DNA of 64,000 nt from positions 3,534,001 through 3,598,000 of the forward strand of contig NZ_CP020465.1 of NCBI RefSeq assembly GCF_002076895.1, written 5' to 3'. Under the pieces are notes generated by a model, which searched no databases, had not been told where the DNA came from, and saw only the letters and a program-made list of their open reading frames with translations. Both the position numbers and the translations under genes were made by a program. Below, in pieces: positions 1-9,836 of the stretch (within the stretch, counting starts at the first letter, position 1; each line of letters begins with the position of its first letter). This DNA is from Cognaticolwellia beringensis (GTDB lineage: Bacteria > Pseudomonadota > Gammaproteobacteria > Enterobacterales > Alteromonadaceae).

Positions 1-239
1 ATAATATTTCACCGGTATTTTTTGGTCAAAATGTTAAAAAACCCGTGTTAGTCGTGCAGGGAAAGAATGACCCACGAGTATTGAAAATTGAGAGTGATGA
101 CATGGTAGAGTCTATTCGAAGCGGTGGCACTTATGTTGATTATTTAGTGTTTGACGATGAAGGACATGGTTTTAGTAAAAAGGCGAATCGAATTAGTGCC
201 TCGAATAAATATTTAAGCTTTTTACAGGATCATTTATAA
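1..239 (+). CDS. S9 family prolyl oligopeptidase, C-terminal end (5' truncated by window)
   Basis: The reading frame is open from base 3 of the window to the stop at 237-239, so the start lies outside. The visible 78 or so residues are the end of an alpha/beta-hydrolase domain of the prolyl oligopeptidase (S9) type. They contain VLVVQGKNDPRV, carrying the catalytic Asp, and DDEGHGF, carrying the catalytic His; the nucleophile Ser would lie upstream. Such enzymes cut short peptides, usually in the periplasm or cytoplasm. The GTG at 45 is internal and is not the start. The gene faces pgi and shares a bidirectional terminator with it. The family call is confident from the two motifs; the subfamily cannot be set from this fragment. 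Confidence 0.85.
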   Translation, partial: NISPVFFGQNVKKPVLVVQGKNDPRVLKIESDDMVESIRSGGTYVDYLVFDDEGHGFSKKANRISASNKYLSFLQDHL

Positions 240-273
240 GCCACTTAGCTGAATATAGTATTCAATATAAAAA

Positions 274-303
274 AATAGCGAACATTGTGTTCGCTATTTT
301 TTG
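274..303. terminator. Bidirectional rho-independent terminator
   Basis: A perfect 10-bp stem (274-283 with 289-298) closes a 5-nt loop and is flanked by A-rich sequence on the left and T-rich sequence on the right. It can therefore stop transcription from both the upstream S9 peptidase (+) and the converging pgi (-). Confidence 0.85.
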
Positions 304-320
304 TTTACTTAGTAATAAAC

Positions 321-1964
321 TTATTTGGTATAGCTTTGATAAAAGTTAATTAAGCCAGTAGTTGAGCTGTCATGTAGTTCGCTTATATTACCAGATGATA
401 ACTCTTCTTGAATATTGTTGGCTAAGCCTTTACCTAATTCCACTCCCCATTGATCAAAAGAACAAATTTGCAAAATAATGCCTTGAACAAATATCTTATG
501 CTCGTACATGGCGATTAAGCTGCCTAATGAACGTGGTGATATACGCTTCATTAAAATGGTATTAGTAGGGCGATTACCTTTATGAACCTTATGCGGAGCG
601 ACTTTATCAATGTAGTCTTGTGTGCGGCCCTTAGCTTTTAAATCTGCTCGTACTTGAGCTTCGTCAACCCCTTGCATCAGTGCTTGGGTTTGGGCGAAAA
701 AGTTAGCCATTAACGTTTCATGATGGCCTTGAACAGGGGTTACACTCTCTACTGAACCGATGAAGTCAGCCGGCACAACATTATTACTTTGATGCAAATA
801 TTGATAAAAAGCATGTTGGCCATTAATCCCTAGCTCGCCCCAAATTGACGGTACAGTGGGATATGAAATAGAATCGCCATCCCAAGAAACTGATTTACCA
901 TTACTTTCCATTTCGGCTTGTTGTAAATAAGCCGATAACATATGTAACGATTGATCGTAAGGCAAAATTGCTTGAGATTGCGCACCTAGAAAAGTACAGT
1001 TCCAAACACTTAACAATGCCAATATAACCGGTGCATTTTCCGCTAGTGGTGTATTACAAAAATGTTGATCAATTTCATGAGCACCTTCAAGTAATTCAAT
1101 AAAACGCTCAAAACCTAAATCAATAGCAATCGGTAAGCCAATAGCAGACCAAAGCGAGAAACGACCGCCGACCCAATCCCACATATCAAAAATATTTTCT
1201 TCAGCAATACCAAATTCCGTGGCATTCTTTTTATTGGAAGATACTGCAACAAAGTGCTGAGCAATGGCTGATTGATCAAAAGATGAAGAAACCAACCATT
1301 TCATTGCTGTTCTAGCATTCGTCATGGTTTCTGTGGTGGTGAAAGTTTTGCTCGAAACAATAAACAAGACTTTTTCGGGGTTTAAAGGCCGAAGTACATT
1401 CGCTATTTGTGTACCATCAACATTGGAAACGTAATGAACATTAACGCTGTTGTCGCTGTACTGGTCTAAAGCTTCAGTGACCATTTGAGGGCCTAAATTA
1501 GAGCCGCCAACACCAATATTAACCACATCAGTAATGCGTTTCCCAGAATAACCACTCCATAAACCTTGGCGAACTTTCTCACTGAATGTTTTCATTTTAT
1601 CTAGTGCTAATCGCACATCAATATTAATGTCTTTACCGTCGAGCATTATTGGCGTTTCGCTGCGATTTCTTAAAGCTGTATGTAATACGGCGCGATCTTC
1701 AGTGCTATTAATTCGCTCGCCGCTGAACATCTTTTCTCGCCAAGCTTCAACATCACACTCTTTAGCCAAGTTAAAGAGTAGTTCCATGGTTGATGCTGAT
1801 ATCAAGTTTTTGGAATAATCGAGGAGAAAGGGGGCAAGCTGAATGGAGAATTGTTCAAAACGTTTAGGGTTTTGTTTAAATAGTTCACTCATATGTTGTG
1901 ATTTCATATCAAGCGCGTGATTCTCCAGCTTTTTCCAGCTAGGTAATGAGGTTCTGTCGTGCAT
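321..1964 (-). CDS. pgi: Glucose-6-phosphate isomerase
   Basis: Interconverts glucose-6-phosphate and fructose-6-phosphate in glycolysis and gluconeogenesis, in the cytoplasm. The PGI signatures are clear: VSSKTFTTTET (sugar-phosphate loop), GGRFSLWSAIGL, and near the C-terminus FDQWGVELGK with the catalytic Glu; GINGQHAFYQ carries the conserved His region. The open frame runs upstream to 2018, but the ATG at 1964 is preceded by GGAG at a 5-nt spacing and gives 547 residues, the usual family length, so that start is chosen. The gene is single, with its own terminator, convergent with the S9 peptidase. Very confident. Confidence 0.97.
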   Translation of the reverse strand: MHDRTSLPSWKKLENHALDMKSQHMSELFKQNPKRFEQFSIQLAPFLLDYSKNLISASTMELLFNLAKECDVEAWREKMFSGERINSTEDRAVLHTALRNRSETPIMLDGKDINIDVRLALDKMKTFSEKVRQGLWSGYSGKRITDVVNIGVGGSNLGPQMVTEALDQYSDNSVNVHYVSNVDGTQIANVLRPLNPEKVLFIVSSKTFTTTETMTNARTAMKWLVSSSFDQSAIAQHFVAVSSNKKNATEFGIAEENIFDMWDWVGGRFSLWSAIGLPIAIDLGFERFIELLEGAHEIDQHFCNTPLAENAPVILALLSVWNCTFLGAQSQAILPYDQSLHMLSAYLQQAEMESNGKSVSWDGDSISYPTVPSIWGELGINGQHAFYQYLHQSNNVVPADFIGSVESVTPVQGHHETLMANFFAQTQALMQGVDEAQVRADLKAKGRTQDYIDKVAPHKVHKGNRPTNTILMKRISPRSLGSLIAMYEHKIFVQGIILQICSFDQWGVELGKGLANNIQEELSSGNISELHDSSTTGLINFYQSYTK

Positions 1965-2340
1965 TACTTCTCCAATGAGTATTGTAGTCTTTAAATATTG
2001 TGCCAATAAGAGCTTCACTTTAACTATACTATTTACTATATTTAGCTTAGTTGCTAATAATTAATTAGTATATTGAACTAGTGATTAGTTATTTAAATAT
2101 CTTAATTTAAGTCATTGTATTTAAATGTTATATTTTTAAGTTTTATTGTTTTATATAACGTTTGTCGGATGTTTTATTACAACAGGGCGATCAAGAGAAA
2201 AATGAATATAGAAATTTTCAGATAGAGAAGATTACAACGATTGGCTGTTATTATAAATAAATGGCAGGATTTGATTTATTCGGAAAGCATTTCAAAAAAT
2301 TGTTGTTAATTTTAAAATAGCATAAATTTTACATGGGGTG
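1965..2340. other. Intergenic region, promoter side of pgi
   Basis: AT-rich spacer between pgi and the TetR gene. It must hold the pgi promoter, but no single -35/-10 pair stands out, and no ORF or strong hairpin is seen. Confidence 0.5.
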
Positions 2341-2913
2341 TTATAGCGTTGATGTTGATGCTTTAAATACCGCCATTAAGTTTTCTATAAAGGCAGTATT
2401 GTTTTGCTCAGATACCGATACAGTTATGCCAAATGGCGCATAGTGTAGCGTTTCAGCCAACTGTTCTGCTGTTAATCCTACTTTACGTAATGTTAATCGA
2501 TTTGCAGCAATTTCTTTTTTAATTCTTGAACTAATGCTCGTTTTTATTAAACTTTCTTCTGCTTGAATAATATCTTTGCAAAATGCGTGGCCAGCGTGTA
2601 TTAAATTTGATCTTACTAAACTACTCGAAACATCATTAAATAAACCTTCACATCGTTGAATAATAAGATCTTGGGTTTCTAGCCAAAAGTCTTTATCTGA
2701 CTTACTGTAGATATTAATTAAGATATTATGTTCTTGAAAATGTTTCTCAACGACAGCTCTAAATAGCACCTCTTTTGACTTGAATTGCTTATGAATAGTG
2801 ACACGAGATATGCCAGCATAACGACTGACCATCGATATATTTGAGGTATCGTAGCCGTGCTGAAAAAAACAATCCATAGCGGTATTTAATATTTTATCGG
2901 TAGTACTTGGCAA
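2341..2913 (-). CDS. TetR/AcrR-family repressor, likely controlling the adjacent RND pump
   Basis: A 190-residue protein. Its N-terminal helix-turn-helix (about residues 5-55) has the TetR pattern: ILNTAMDCFFQHGYDTSNI, then ISRVTIHKQFKSKEVLF. The C-terminal two thirds is a helical ligand-binding domain of unknown specificity. The start is TTG at 2913, with AAGAG 8 nt upstream; an in-frame stop lies a few codons further upstream and no ATG fits. It is divergent from the membrane-fusion/RND pair. The shared intergenic region holds a long inverted repeat straddling the promoter of the pump genes, so it most likely represses them. The inducer is unknown. Confidence 0.88.
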   Translation of the reverse strand: MPSTTDKILNTAMDCFFQHGYDTSNISMVSRYAGISRVTIHKQFKSKEVLFRAVVEKHFQEHNILINIYSKSDKDFWLETQDLIIQRCEGLFNDVSSSLVRSNLIHAGHAFCKDIIQAEESLIKTSISSRIKKEIAANRLTLRKVGLTAEQLAETLHYAPFGITVSVSEQNNTAFIENLMAVFKASTSTL

Positions 2914-2972
2914 AACACGTGCTCTTAGTTATTAAATTATTAGCATATTAACGCGAGTAGTTGCATTAAACA

Positions 2973-3007
2973 ACAGGTTTACATTAGTTGTTAATGTGTA
3001 AACCTGT
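2973..3007. promoter_or_regulatory. Putative TetR operator (11-bp inverted repeat)
   Basis: ACAGGTTTACA at 2973-2983 is matched perfectly by its reverse complement at 2997-3007, with a 13-nt centre. The right arm lies between the -35 and -10 elements proposed for the efflux operon, the expected place for a repressor site. A second, weaker repeat (ATTAA-CAAC and GTTGTTAAT) overlaps it. Confidence 0.75.
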
Positions 3008-3015
3008 GTTATGAT
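2988..3015 (+). promoter_or_regulatory. Promoter of the RND efflux operon
   Basis: TTGTTA at 2988-2993 and TATGAT at 3010-3015 are 16 nt apart and lie about 45 nt upstream of the GTG start at 3061. The right operator arm falls between them. Confidence 0.6.
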
Positions 3016-3060
3016 TAACATACTTATTTTTGATAATTTTGCTTATATTTTGGGGTTAAT

Positions 3061-4107
3061 GTGATTCGAATATTTTTACTCGCTGCAGTTTTTGTACTGC
3101 AAGCTTGCTCTGAGCCAACACCCGTCATAAAAGAGACTGCACCTGTAGTAGTCCAACTCACGGCTGCACGGCTGACAAACTTAGTTGATGAATATGAATT
3201 CCCCGCTACGGTATCAGTGGTTAAGAGTGTTGATCTCAAATTTGAAGTCTCAGGACGATTAATTTTTGAAAGTTTAATCGAAGGTAGTGAAGTTAAGAAA
3301 GGCCAAGTTTTAGCTAAGATAGATCCCAAGCCCTTCCAACGTAAAGTGGAAGAGAATCGCATTCGTCATGAAGATGCGCAACGCAACTTAAAGCGCATTA
3401 AAGATGTTTTTGAAAAAAATGTTGCGTCTCAACGAGATTACGATGAAGCAAAGTCTCAGTTTTCAATTACTAAAATCGCCTTAGAAAATGCCGAACAAGA
3501 TTTAAGTTACTGTACAATTAGAGCACCATTTGACGCAGTCATTGGTGCTAGATATATTGAAAATGATAGTTTAATTCGCTCTGGTGATACACTAGCTAAT
3601 TTACAAGATAGATCAGAGCTTTACTTTTCTTTTGAAGTACCAGAGCGCATCATGACCGCCAATGCTGGTAATCGTGATGTGATAGCGACTGCGCATATTA
3701 TTGGTCAAAAAGATAAAGTATATGACATACATTATGTTGAACATAAAACCACTCCTGATCCTATCACTCAAACCTACGGCGTAACCTTTGCGCTTGATGG
3801 TAAGGTTGCTAAGTCTTTTTATCCTGGTTCGCGTGCCATTGTTAATATTATGCAAAAAAACAGTCGCGAACAGGTTTTAGTTATTCCATTAAGTGCATTG
3901 ATGGGGAATAGCGACTCGGGCTTTAGTGTTTGGCGCTTTAATCAATCAGAAAATATGCTTTCCCTGGTCAAGGTTAACGTTTCTAAATTAGAGGGAGAAT
4001 ATGCTTTAGTTTCTTCTGGATTAAATAGTGGAGATAAAGTGGTTTCGGCAGCGGTTAGCCAAATGCGTGAGGGCCTTATAGTCAGAGAATATAAGGCGAC
4101 TTATTAA
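3061..4107 (+). CDS. RND efflux periplasmic adaptor (membrane fusion) lipoprotein
   Basis: Periplasmic adaptor linking an inner-membrane RND pump to an outer-membrane channel. The 348-residue protein begins with a lipoprotein signal (LQAC, Cys16). Next come a lipoyl half-motif (VDLKFEVSGRL, then EGSEVKKGQVLAKIDP), a helical hairpin (about 85-135, KRIKDVFEKNVASQRDYDEAK), the second lipoyl half (YCTIRAPFDAVIGARYIE) and beta-barrel/membrane-proximal domains. The start is GTG at 3061 after GGGG at 5 nt; the overlapping ATG at 3059 is followed at once by a stop. The RND gene starts 2 nt downstream, so they form an operon. No outer-membrane factor gene is present, so the pump probably borrows a TolC-like channel. 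Confidence 0.93.
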   Translation: MIRIFLLAAVFVLQACSEPTPVIKETAPVVVQLTAARLTNLVDEYEFPATVSVVKSVDLKFEVSGRLIFESLIEGSEVKKGQVLAKIDPKPFQRKVEENRIRHEDAQRNLKRIKDVFEKNVASQRDYDEAKSQFSITKIALENAEQDLSYCTIRAPFDAVIGARYIENDSLIRSGDTLANLQDRSELYFSFEVPERIMTANAGNRDVIATAHIIGQKDKVYDIHYVEHKTTPDPITQTYGVTFALDGKVAKSFYPGSRAIVNIMQKNSREQVLVIPLSALMGNSDSGFSVWRFNQSENMLSLVKVNVSKLEGEYALVSSGLNSGDKVVSAAVSQMREGLIVREYKATY

Positions 4108-4108
4108 T

Positions 4109-7100
4109 ATGGATATAGCACGCTATTCGTTAACTAAGCCGATTAATATTTGGCTGATGTCGATATGTTTTATTATTGGTGGCATTGTCGCCATGGGCAA
4201 TATTGGGCGTTTAGAAGATCCTGCATTTACTATAAAGCAAGCGGTTATTTTTACCTATTACCCGGGTGCAAGCGCGGAAAAAGTTGAAAAGGAAGTTACT
4301 GAGCAAGTTGAAATTGCGCTACAACAAATGTGGCAATTAGATATTCTGAAATCCGTTAGTAAACCAGGGTTTTCTCGAATAACCATGGAAATACAACCTC
4401 ATATTGATGGACCGTTATTACCTCAAATTTGGGATGAGTTACGCAAACGCCTCCGTGATATTGAACATGACTTGCCACTTGGCGCGAGTGCTCCGGTTGT
4501 TATTGACGATTTTGGTGATGTTTATGGTATTTATTATGCGTTATCTGCACCTGATTTTAGCGCGAACCAAATGCGTGAGTTTTCCCGCATTATTCGCCGA
4601 GAAGTGTTAGCTGTTGACGGTGTTGCCAAGGTAAAAGTGGGTGGTATTTTAGAAGAAGAAATTGTTGCGACAATTGATAGTTATCAAATTTCAGGTTTAG
4701 GGCTTTCTTTCCCTGATCTTCAACAAGTGTTAGCAAGTAATTTAAAGCCTTTTAGTGGCGGACGGTTATACGTGGGTGACAAACAGATCAGGATCCCTAT
4801 CGAAAGTTCAACCAATAAAATAGAAGAAATTGAGAATTTATCTATTTTTGTACCAGGTAAAAATGCTTCTATAAAAATAAAAGATATTGCTAAATTGAGT
4901 CTCCAACCTGTTGAGATCCCAAGCGGCTTAAAACGCTTCAATGGTGAAAGTGCTATAACTCTCGCCATATCAGCTCAAAATGATATTAACATCGTCGATG
5001 TAGGTCATGAAATTGATGCAAAATTAGCTGAAGTGTTAGCTAAATTACCTACGGGTATTAATGTGTCGACGATTTATAACCAAGCCAAAATTGTAGATGA
5101 ATCAGTCGACGGGTTTATTTTAAACCTTGAAGTATCGGTAGCGGTGGTAACGTTGGCACTTTGTTTATTTATGGGCTGGCGATCAGGTGTCGTGGTTGGT
5201 GGCACATTATTAATTACGGTCTTAGGTACAGTATTAATAATGTGGCTTTATGATCTACAGCTAGAGCGTATTTCCTTAGGCGCTATGGTGATTGCGATGG
5301 GCATGTTAGTTGATAATGCCATTGTAGTTGCAGAAGGTATGATGTTACGTATGGAGAAAGGCAAGTCGGCTATGGAGTCTGCTAGCTTTATTGTTAAGCG
5401 TACTCAATGGCCATTGCTCGGTGCAACGGTTATCGGAATCGCTGCATTTTCGGGTATTGGTTTGTCAGATGATGCCACCGGTGAATTCTTATTTTCACTG
5501 TTTGCCGTTGTACTTATTTCTTTAATGCTCAGCTGGATACTTGCCGTAACGTTAACACCATTACTTGGCAAATATTTTTATAAAGTTGGCAATAAAGAAG
5601 GGGCTGAAGAGTCGCATTCGTTATTTCATAAAGCTTACTTAGTTGTTTTGCGTAATGCTTTACATTGGCGTGGTGTAACCTTGGCAATATTGGTTGTTAT
5701 TACCATAAGTGCTTACGCGAGCTTTGGTTTAATTAAGCAGGGCTTTTTCCCTCTGTCAAATACACCCGTGTTTTTTGTCCATTACTGGGGGCCACAAGAC
5801 TCAGATATTCGGGCTACCGAAAAATATATGAAAGCGGGTGAAAAGTTAATTCTTGAAACCGAAGGTATTGAATCATTAGCAACTTTTATTGGTGAAAGTT
5901 CAGAGCGTTTTACCTTGGTATTCGCACCTGAATTACCCAATGAAAGCTATGGGCTATTTTTAGTGCGCGCTAAGAATGCAGATGAAATACCGCGTTTGGC
6001 TCAGGAAATATCAGATAAGCTAAAAAAATCAAACCCTAAAGTTAATTTTTACGCTGAAATCATGCAGTTTGGTCCGGGTGCTGGCGCGAAAATACAAGCG
6101 AGATTTTCTGGTGAAGACCCCGCAATTTTAAGACAGTTGGCAGAACAAGCCAAAGCGATATATTTTGAAGATGGAAAAATTCGCGATATTCGAGATGACT
6201 GGCGAGATAAAGGCATCGTTTTAGCGCCTGAATATGATGATATTACTGCAGGCATTGCCGGCGTTTCAAGAAGTGACTTCAGTCAAGCAATTAAGTTTTA
6301 TACTGATGGCCTGCAAATAGGTCAACTGCAGGACGGTGATTACCTTTATCCGATTATTGCGCGAAATAGCAATACGAATCCAGATCAATTGGTCGGCTTA
6401 GAAAACAGTTTAGTGTGGAGTAGTAGCCAACGTACTTATGTTTCATTTAGGCAAGTTAGTGGCAAAATGAACTATTCAAGCGAAGAACTGTTAATTAATC
6501 GCCGTGATCGCGTGCGAACGATTACCATTAAAGCGGAAGCCGGATATGGTGAAACCACTGGTGAAGCGTTTAATCGTACACAAGCTAAAATTGCTGATAT
6601 TACCTTGCCTGAGGGTTATAAACTTGAATGGGGTGGTGAATATGAATCATCACGCAAGGCGCAAGCTGCTTTAGGAAAAGGACTACCCTTGGGCTTCTTA
6701 GTTATGTTTATTATTAGCGTGTTACTTTTTGGTAAGGCAAGACAACCAATAATTATTTGGCTAATTGTACCAATGGCAGTCGTAGGTGTTGTTGCAGGCT
6801 TATTGATAGCCGATTTACCTTTTGGTTTTATGTCGCTACTTGGCTTTTTAAGTCTGTTTGGTATGTTAATTAAGAATGCCATTGTCTTGCTAGAAGAAAT
6901 CGACTTACAAATACAGGAAGGTAAAGAAAAAGCACTAGCGATTGTTGAAGCCAGTTTGAGCCGTTTAAGGCCAGTTTCATTGGCCGCCATCACTACTATT
7001 TTAGGTGTTATGCCACTAATATTAGACCCTTTCTTTGCTGATATGTCGGTTACTATTATGGGCGGTTTAGCGTTTGCCACCATATTGACCATGATAGCGG

Positions 7101-7150
7101 TGCCAGTGCTTTATAGTGTGCTCTATAAGATTAAGGTAGAGAAAGATTAG
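4109..7150 (+). CDS. RND-family efflux transporter, inner-membrane subunit (HAE1-like)
   Basis: A proton-driven resistance-nodulation-division pump of 1013 residues, near the family norm of 1020-1050. It shows the typical layout: one N-terminal membrane helix, a large periplasmic loop with porter subdomains (PGASAEKVEKEVTEQVE), six helices (about 330-535), a second periplasmic loop, then the last helices (about 855-1005). The segment SLGAMVIAMGMLVDNAIVVAEGM is the RND motif in TM4 with the proton-relay Asp, and SLFGMLIKNAIVLLEEID is the equivalent in TM10-11. It is transcribed with the adaptor upstream and closed by a terminator. The substrate is unknown; multidrug or solvent export is the usual role of this class. 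Confidence 0.93.
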   Translation: MDIARYSLTKPINIWLMSICFIIGGIVAMGNIGRLEDPAFTIKQAVIFTYYPGASAEKVEKEVTEQVEIALQQMWQLDILKSVSKPGFSRITMEIQPHIDGPLLPQIWDELRKRLRDIEHDLPLGASAPVVIDDFGDVYGIYYALSAPDFSANQMREFSRIIRREVLAVDGVAKVKVGGILEEEIVATIDSYQISGLGLSFPDLQQVLASNLKPFSGGRLYVGDKQIRIPIESSTNKIEEIENLSIFVPGKNASIKIKDIAKLSLQPVEIPSGLKRFNGESAITLAISAQNDINIVDVGHEIDAKLAEVLAKLPTGINVSTIYNQAKIVDESVDGFILNLEVSVAVVTLALCLFMGWRSGVVVGGTLLITVLGTVLIMWLYDLQLERISLGAMVIAMGMLVDNAIVVAEGMMLRMEKGKSAMESASFIVKRTQWPLLGATVIGIAAFSGIGLSDDATGEFLFSLFAVVLISLMLSWILAVTLTPLLGKYFYKVGNKEGAEESHSLFHKAYLVVLRNALHWRGVTLAILVVITISAYASFGLIKQGFFPLSNTPVFFVHYWGPQDSDIRATEKYMKAGEKLILETEGIESLATFIGESSERFTLVFAPELPNESYGLFLVRAKNADEIPRLAQEISDKLKKSNPKVNFYAEIMQFGPGAGAKIQARFSGEDPAILRQLAEQAKAIYFEDGKIRDIRDDWRDKGIVLAPEYDDITAGIAGVSRSDFSQAIKFYTDGLQIGQLQDGDYLYPIIARNSNTNPDQLVGLENSLVWSSSQRTYVSFRQVSGKMNYSSEELLINRRDRVRTITIKAEAGYGETTGEAFNRTQAKIADITLPEGYKLEWGGEYESSRKAQAALGKGLPLGFLVMFIISVLLFGKARQPIIIWLIVPMAVVGVVAGLLIADLPFGFMSLLGFLSLFGMLIKNAIVLLEEIDLQIQEGKEKALAIVEASLSRLRPVSLAAITTILGVMPLILDPFFADMSVTIMGGLAFATILTMIAVPVLYSVLYKIKVEKD

Positions 7151-7194
7151 TTTGATGTTTTAAAGCTAAAATTTCCTTCATAATATGTGTACTA

Positions 7195-7223
7195 AAAACG
7201 AGCAATTAATTGCTCGTTTTTTT
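7195..7223 (+). terminator. Rho-independent terminator of the RND operon
   Basis: A self-complementary stretch (7197-7218) built on AACGAGCAAT and its complement, followed by a run of seven T. The leading A-run would also allow function on the minus strand. Confidence 0.85.
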
Positions 7224-7715
7224 GTTCAGTGTGTCTATAACTATTGTTTGATGCGTTAAAAAAGTGACTTGAGTAGGAGTATTTCCTGCAACCATTGATT
7301 GTATCGCGTCACGATTGCGATTACGCAATTTACCAATCGAACAACGTATATAAGTAGCGATGTTAAACCAGCCTATTAACCAGCCCATTTTAGCATTGAA
7401 ATACTTCTCTTTTAACTGCTTCTTTATATTAAAAAAACGCTTTGTGGTATTAGTTATTGTTAAAATTAGCCTAGACTATATAGTCGGAACAACAGTTAAT
7501 TGTATGATTTAAAGCGTCTGCTGAAGTATGAAAATCTAGATAACAATCAATGTTTTGGTTGCTAATATAAATGCAACTAGGCATTTAAAGTCAGCATTAT
7601 TTACTGCCAGTGTTGAATGTTAAACACTGGCATAGGTAATCGAATTGAGTGGACAACTGATGTATTCTCGGTGCTGTTGTGCAAGCTCGGTGATACTTTC
7701 TTTATCTATACTCAG
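7224..7715. other. Intergenic region with a doubtful 60-codon minus-strand ORF
   Basis: A 60-residue minus-strand frame (7206-7388) starts with ATG, but its only purine-rich leader is about 14 nt away and its 3' end runs into the terminator, so a real gene is doubtful. The rest is AT-rich with no recognised signal. Confidence 0.3.
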
Positions 7716-9713
7716 TTAGTCGATATTTAGCACTTTTTTCAATGGCCCTAAATACGGCTCAAAGTGTCGCCATTGTTCAGTGGCACTTTTATAAATCGGT
7801 TGACGAACTTGCTCCGAACTTGGTGTTTTAATATTACGCTTGGTTTTATGAAAATCGACACATGATTGTTCAAACTCCAAGCCTACAAAATCAAGCATTC
7901 TTCGCACTTGTGTTTCTAAATCATCAACGACATCTTCATGGTTCACGGTTAATACAAAGCCGGGTAACACCTCATTCCAATGGGCCATTAATTTAAGGTA
8001 CGCTTGATAGTAACGGCCGATGTCTTCTAGGTTATAGCTAAAGTCTTGTCCTTCAGCAAACAGCTGCTTAAAACCACTGAAACAACAAGCCATAGGCGAG
8101 CGTCTGGCGTCAATAATTTTCGCATTCGGTAGTATTAATCTGATCAGGCCAATGTGGAGAAAGTTATTCGGCATTTTGTCGATAAATAAAGGCGCTTTTT
8201 CTCGGTAGACTTGCGTTTCATCAATAAATTGTTGACCAAAACGCTTGAAATAATCGGGGTTAATTTCAGCTAAGTTTTTAGGGTATTGCGCTTCTTCATC
8301 ACTTTGACTTTTACTTCGACCACGCAGCCTTGATGCCAAGCCTAGGATATTGTGTAGTTCCATCGTGCCGTCTACTTGGCTATGCGAGGCCAGTATTTGC
8401 TCAAGTAGCGTTGAGCCTGCTCGTGGTAAACCCACAATAAATATAGGGTCGGGTACGTTAAGGCCCAAACTGCCACGGATTTCAAATAACTCACGCGTAC
8501 AATATTTTATTTGCTCTGCAATTTGTTGCTCTATTTTGTTGATGTTAAAACCGCTATGCGCATGCTGTAATTCATTACCTTGTTGGTAGGCTTTAAAGGC
8601 TTGATCGTAATCTTTTCTGTCTTCAAAAGCCTTACCGGTAGCGAAGTGTAATTGAATTTTATCTGTTAGTGCTAAGTCTATATTATCTTGTTGTGCTTGC
8701 ATTTGAGCAATTTCGCTATCGCTAAAGCGATAGGTTTTCGTATTAGCTAAACTCCAAAAGGCATCACCGTAAGCTGGACTTAACTGATAAGCTTTTTGGT
8801 AAGCAGTAATAGCTTTTTCAATTTCACCTTTGGTTTTTAACGCATGGCCTAACTGTAAATGAAAACCTGGCACTTGATCGTTTTCTGTAACGACTTGCTG
8901 AAACAAGTTTATGGCTTGTTCTATTTCACCTAAGCCTGTTAAGGCGCTCGCTTTAGCTATTTTAAAGCTAAGATTGTCAGGCTGCGCGATAAGTAATTTT
9001 TCGACTTGCTGTGCTGCTACTTTGTATTTACCCAAGCGGATAAGTAAATTGAGATATAGCGAACGGGCATGGATATGAGCGGGTTCTAGTTCAAGTGCAC
9101 TGGCCAGTAAAAATTCAGCATCGTCATATATTTTTAGTTCTATGCCTATTTCAGCAAGCATACACATACCATCAACGTGGCGTTTATTATTCTGTAAAAA
9201 ATGTCGACAAATTTGTTCTGCTTTTAATAGTTTACCTTCATACATTAATTCAGTAACAGCGAGTAAAGCAGGGGGAAGTTTTTTTAGTTTTTCAAGGTGA
9301 TTTGCCGCTTTTTGTATATTGTCTTGTTGCTTTTCGTCACGGTATAGATGAATCAACGCTTGCCAACTGGCGACTAAACTCGGATTAAGTTTTACGGCAG
9401 TTTCAAATGACTTCTTAGCCAGTGTTGGCTCATCTAATGCTAAATTGATAAAACCTTGCTCTTGGTTAGCACGGCTATGCTTATGATCAAGTTTAAGTAA
9501 TTCATTGATACTGGTTAATGCCAGCGAAAATCTTTTGGCATAACGTTGGGCTACGGCAATTAAATACCAAAGCTCAACTTGGTGTTGTGGATCTGAGGTT
9601 TGTGTTTGTAGCTGTTTACTCTGATTTATGGCGTCATCGAATTTTGTCGTTTGGATCAATTTTTGAATCGATTTTAATTGGCTTTCAATTGAAGGGGGTG
9701 ATGTTTTGTCCAA
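7716..9713 (-). CDS. TPR-repeat sulfotransferase family protein
   Basis: A 665-residue protein with two parts. Residues about 1-390 are tetratricopeptide repeats (for example ALKTKGEIEKAITAYQKAYQL). Residues about 420-660 are a sulfotransferase domain, whose 5'-phosphosulfate loop is visible in IVGLPRAGSTLLEQ and whose 3'-phosphate loop is in IDARRSPMACCF. It should transfer sulfate from PAPS to an acceptor held by the TPR half; the acceptor is unknown and no signal peptide is seen. The start is TTG at 9713 with GGAG 8 nt upstream; no in-frame ATG is nearby. It follows a TonB-dependent receptor on the same strand but is separated from it by a terminator. Confidence 0.85.
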   Translation of the reverse strand: MDKTSPPSIESQLKSIQKLIQTTKFDDAINQSKQLQTQTSDPQHQVELWYLIAVAQRYAKRFSLALTSINELLKLDHKHSRANQEQGFINLALDEPTLAKKSFETAVKLNPSLVASWQALIHLYRDEKQQDNIQKAANHLEKLKKLPPALLAVTELMYEGKLLKAEQICRHFLQNNKRHVDGMCMLAEIGIELKIYDDAEFLLASALELEPAHIHARSLYLNLLIRLGKYKVAAQQVEKLLIAQPDNLSFKIAKASALTGLGEIEQAINLFQQVVTENDQVPGFHLQLGHALKTKGEIEKAITAYQKAYQLSPAYGDAFWSLANTKTYRFSDSEIAQMQAQQDNIDLALTDKIQLHFATGKAFEDRKDYDQAFKAYQQGNELQHAHSGFNINKIEQQIAEQIKYCTRELFEIRGSLGLNVPDPIFIVGLPRAGSTLLEQILASHSQVDGTMELHNILGLASRLRGRSKSQSDEEAQYPKNLAEINPDYFKRFGQQFIDETQVYREKAPLFIDKMPNNFLHIGLIRLILPNAKIIDARRSPMACCFSGFKQLFAEGQDFSYNLEDIGRYYQAYLKLMAHWNEVLPGFVLTVNHEDVVDDLETQVRRMLDFVGLEFEQSCVDFHKTKRNIKTPSSEQVRQPIYKSATEQWRHFEPYLGPLKKVLNID

Positions 9714-9766
9714 TGACTTAGCTCCATGGCAGGTATATCATAAATTTTCGGTTACTTTAACAATAA

Positions 9767-9798
9767 AAAACCGCTTGATATACGTATCAAGCGGTTTT
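9767..9798 (-). terminator. Terminator of the TonB-dependent receptor gene
   Basis: A perfect 14-bp stem (9767-9780 with 9785-9798) around a 4-nt loop. Read on the minus strand the stem ends in a T-run, placing it just after the receptor gene and before the sulfotransferase. Confidence 0.88.
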
Positions 9799-9836
9799 AA
9801 TTTCGATCTAATTAACTTTTAGACTTCAGTTAAGAC

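Noticed and set aside
6616-7092. 158-codon minus-strand ORF
   Set aside because: Antisense shadow of the RND gene, which has full family motifs.
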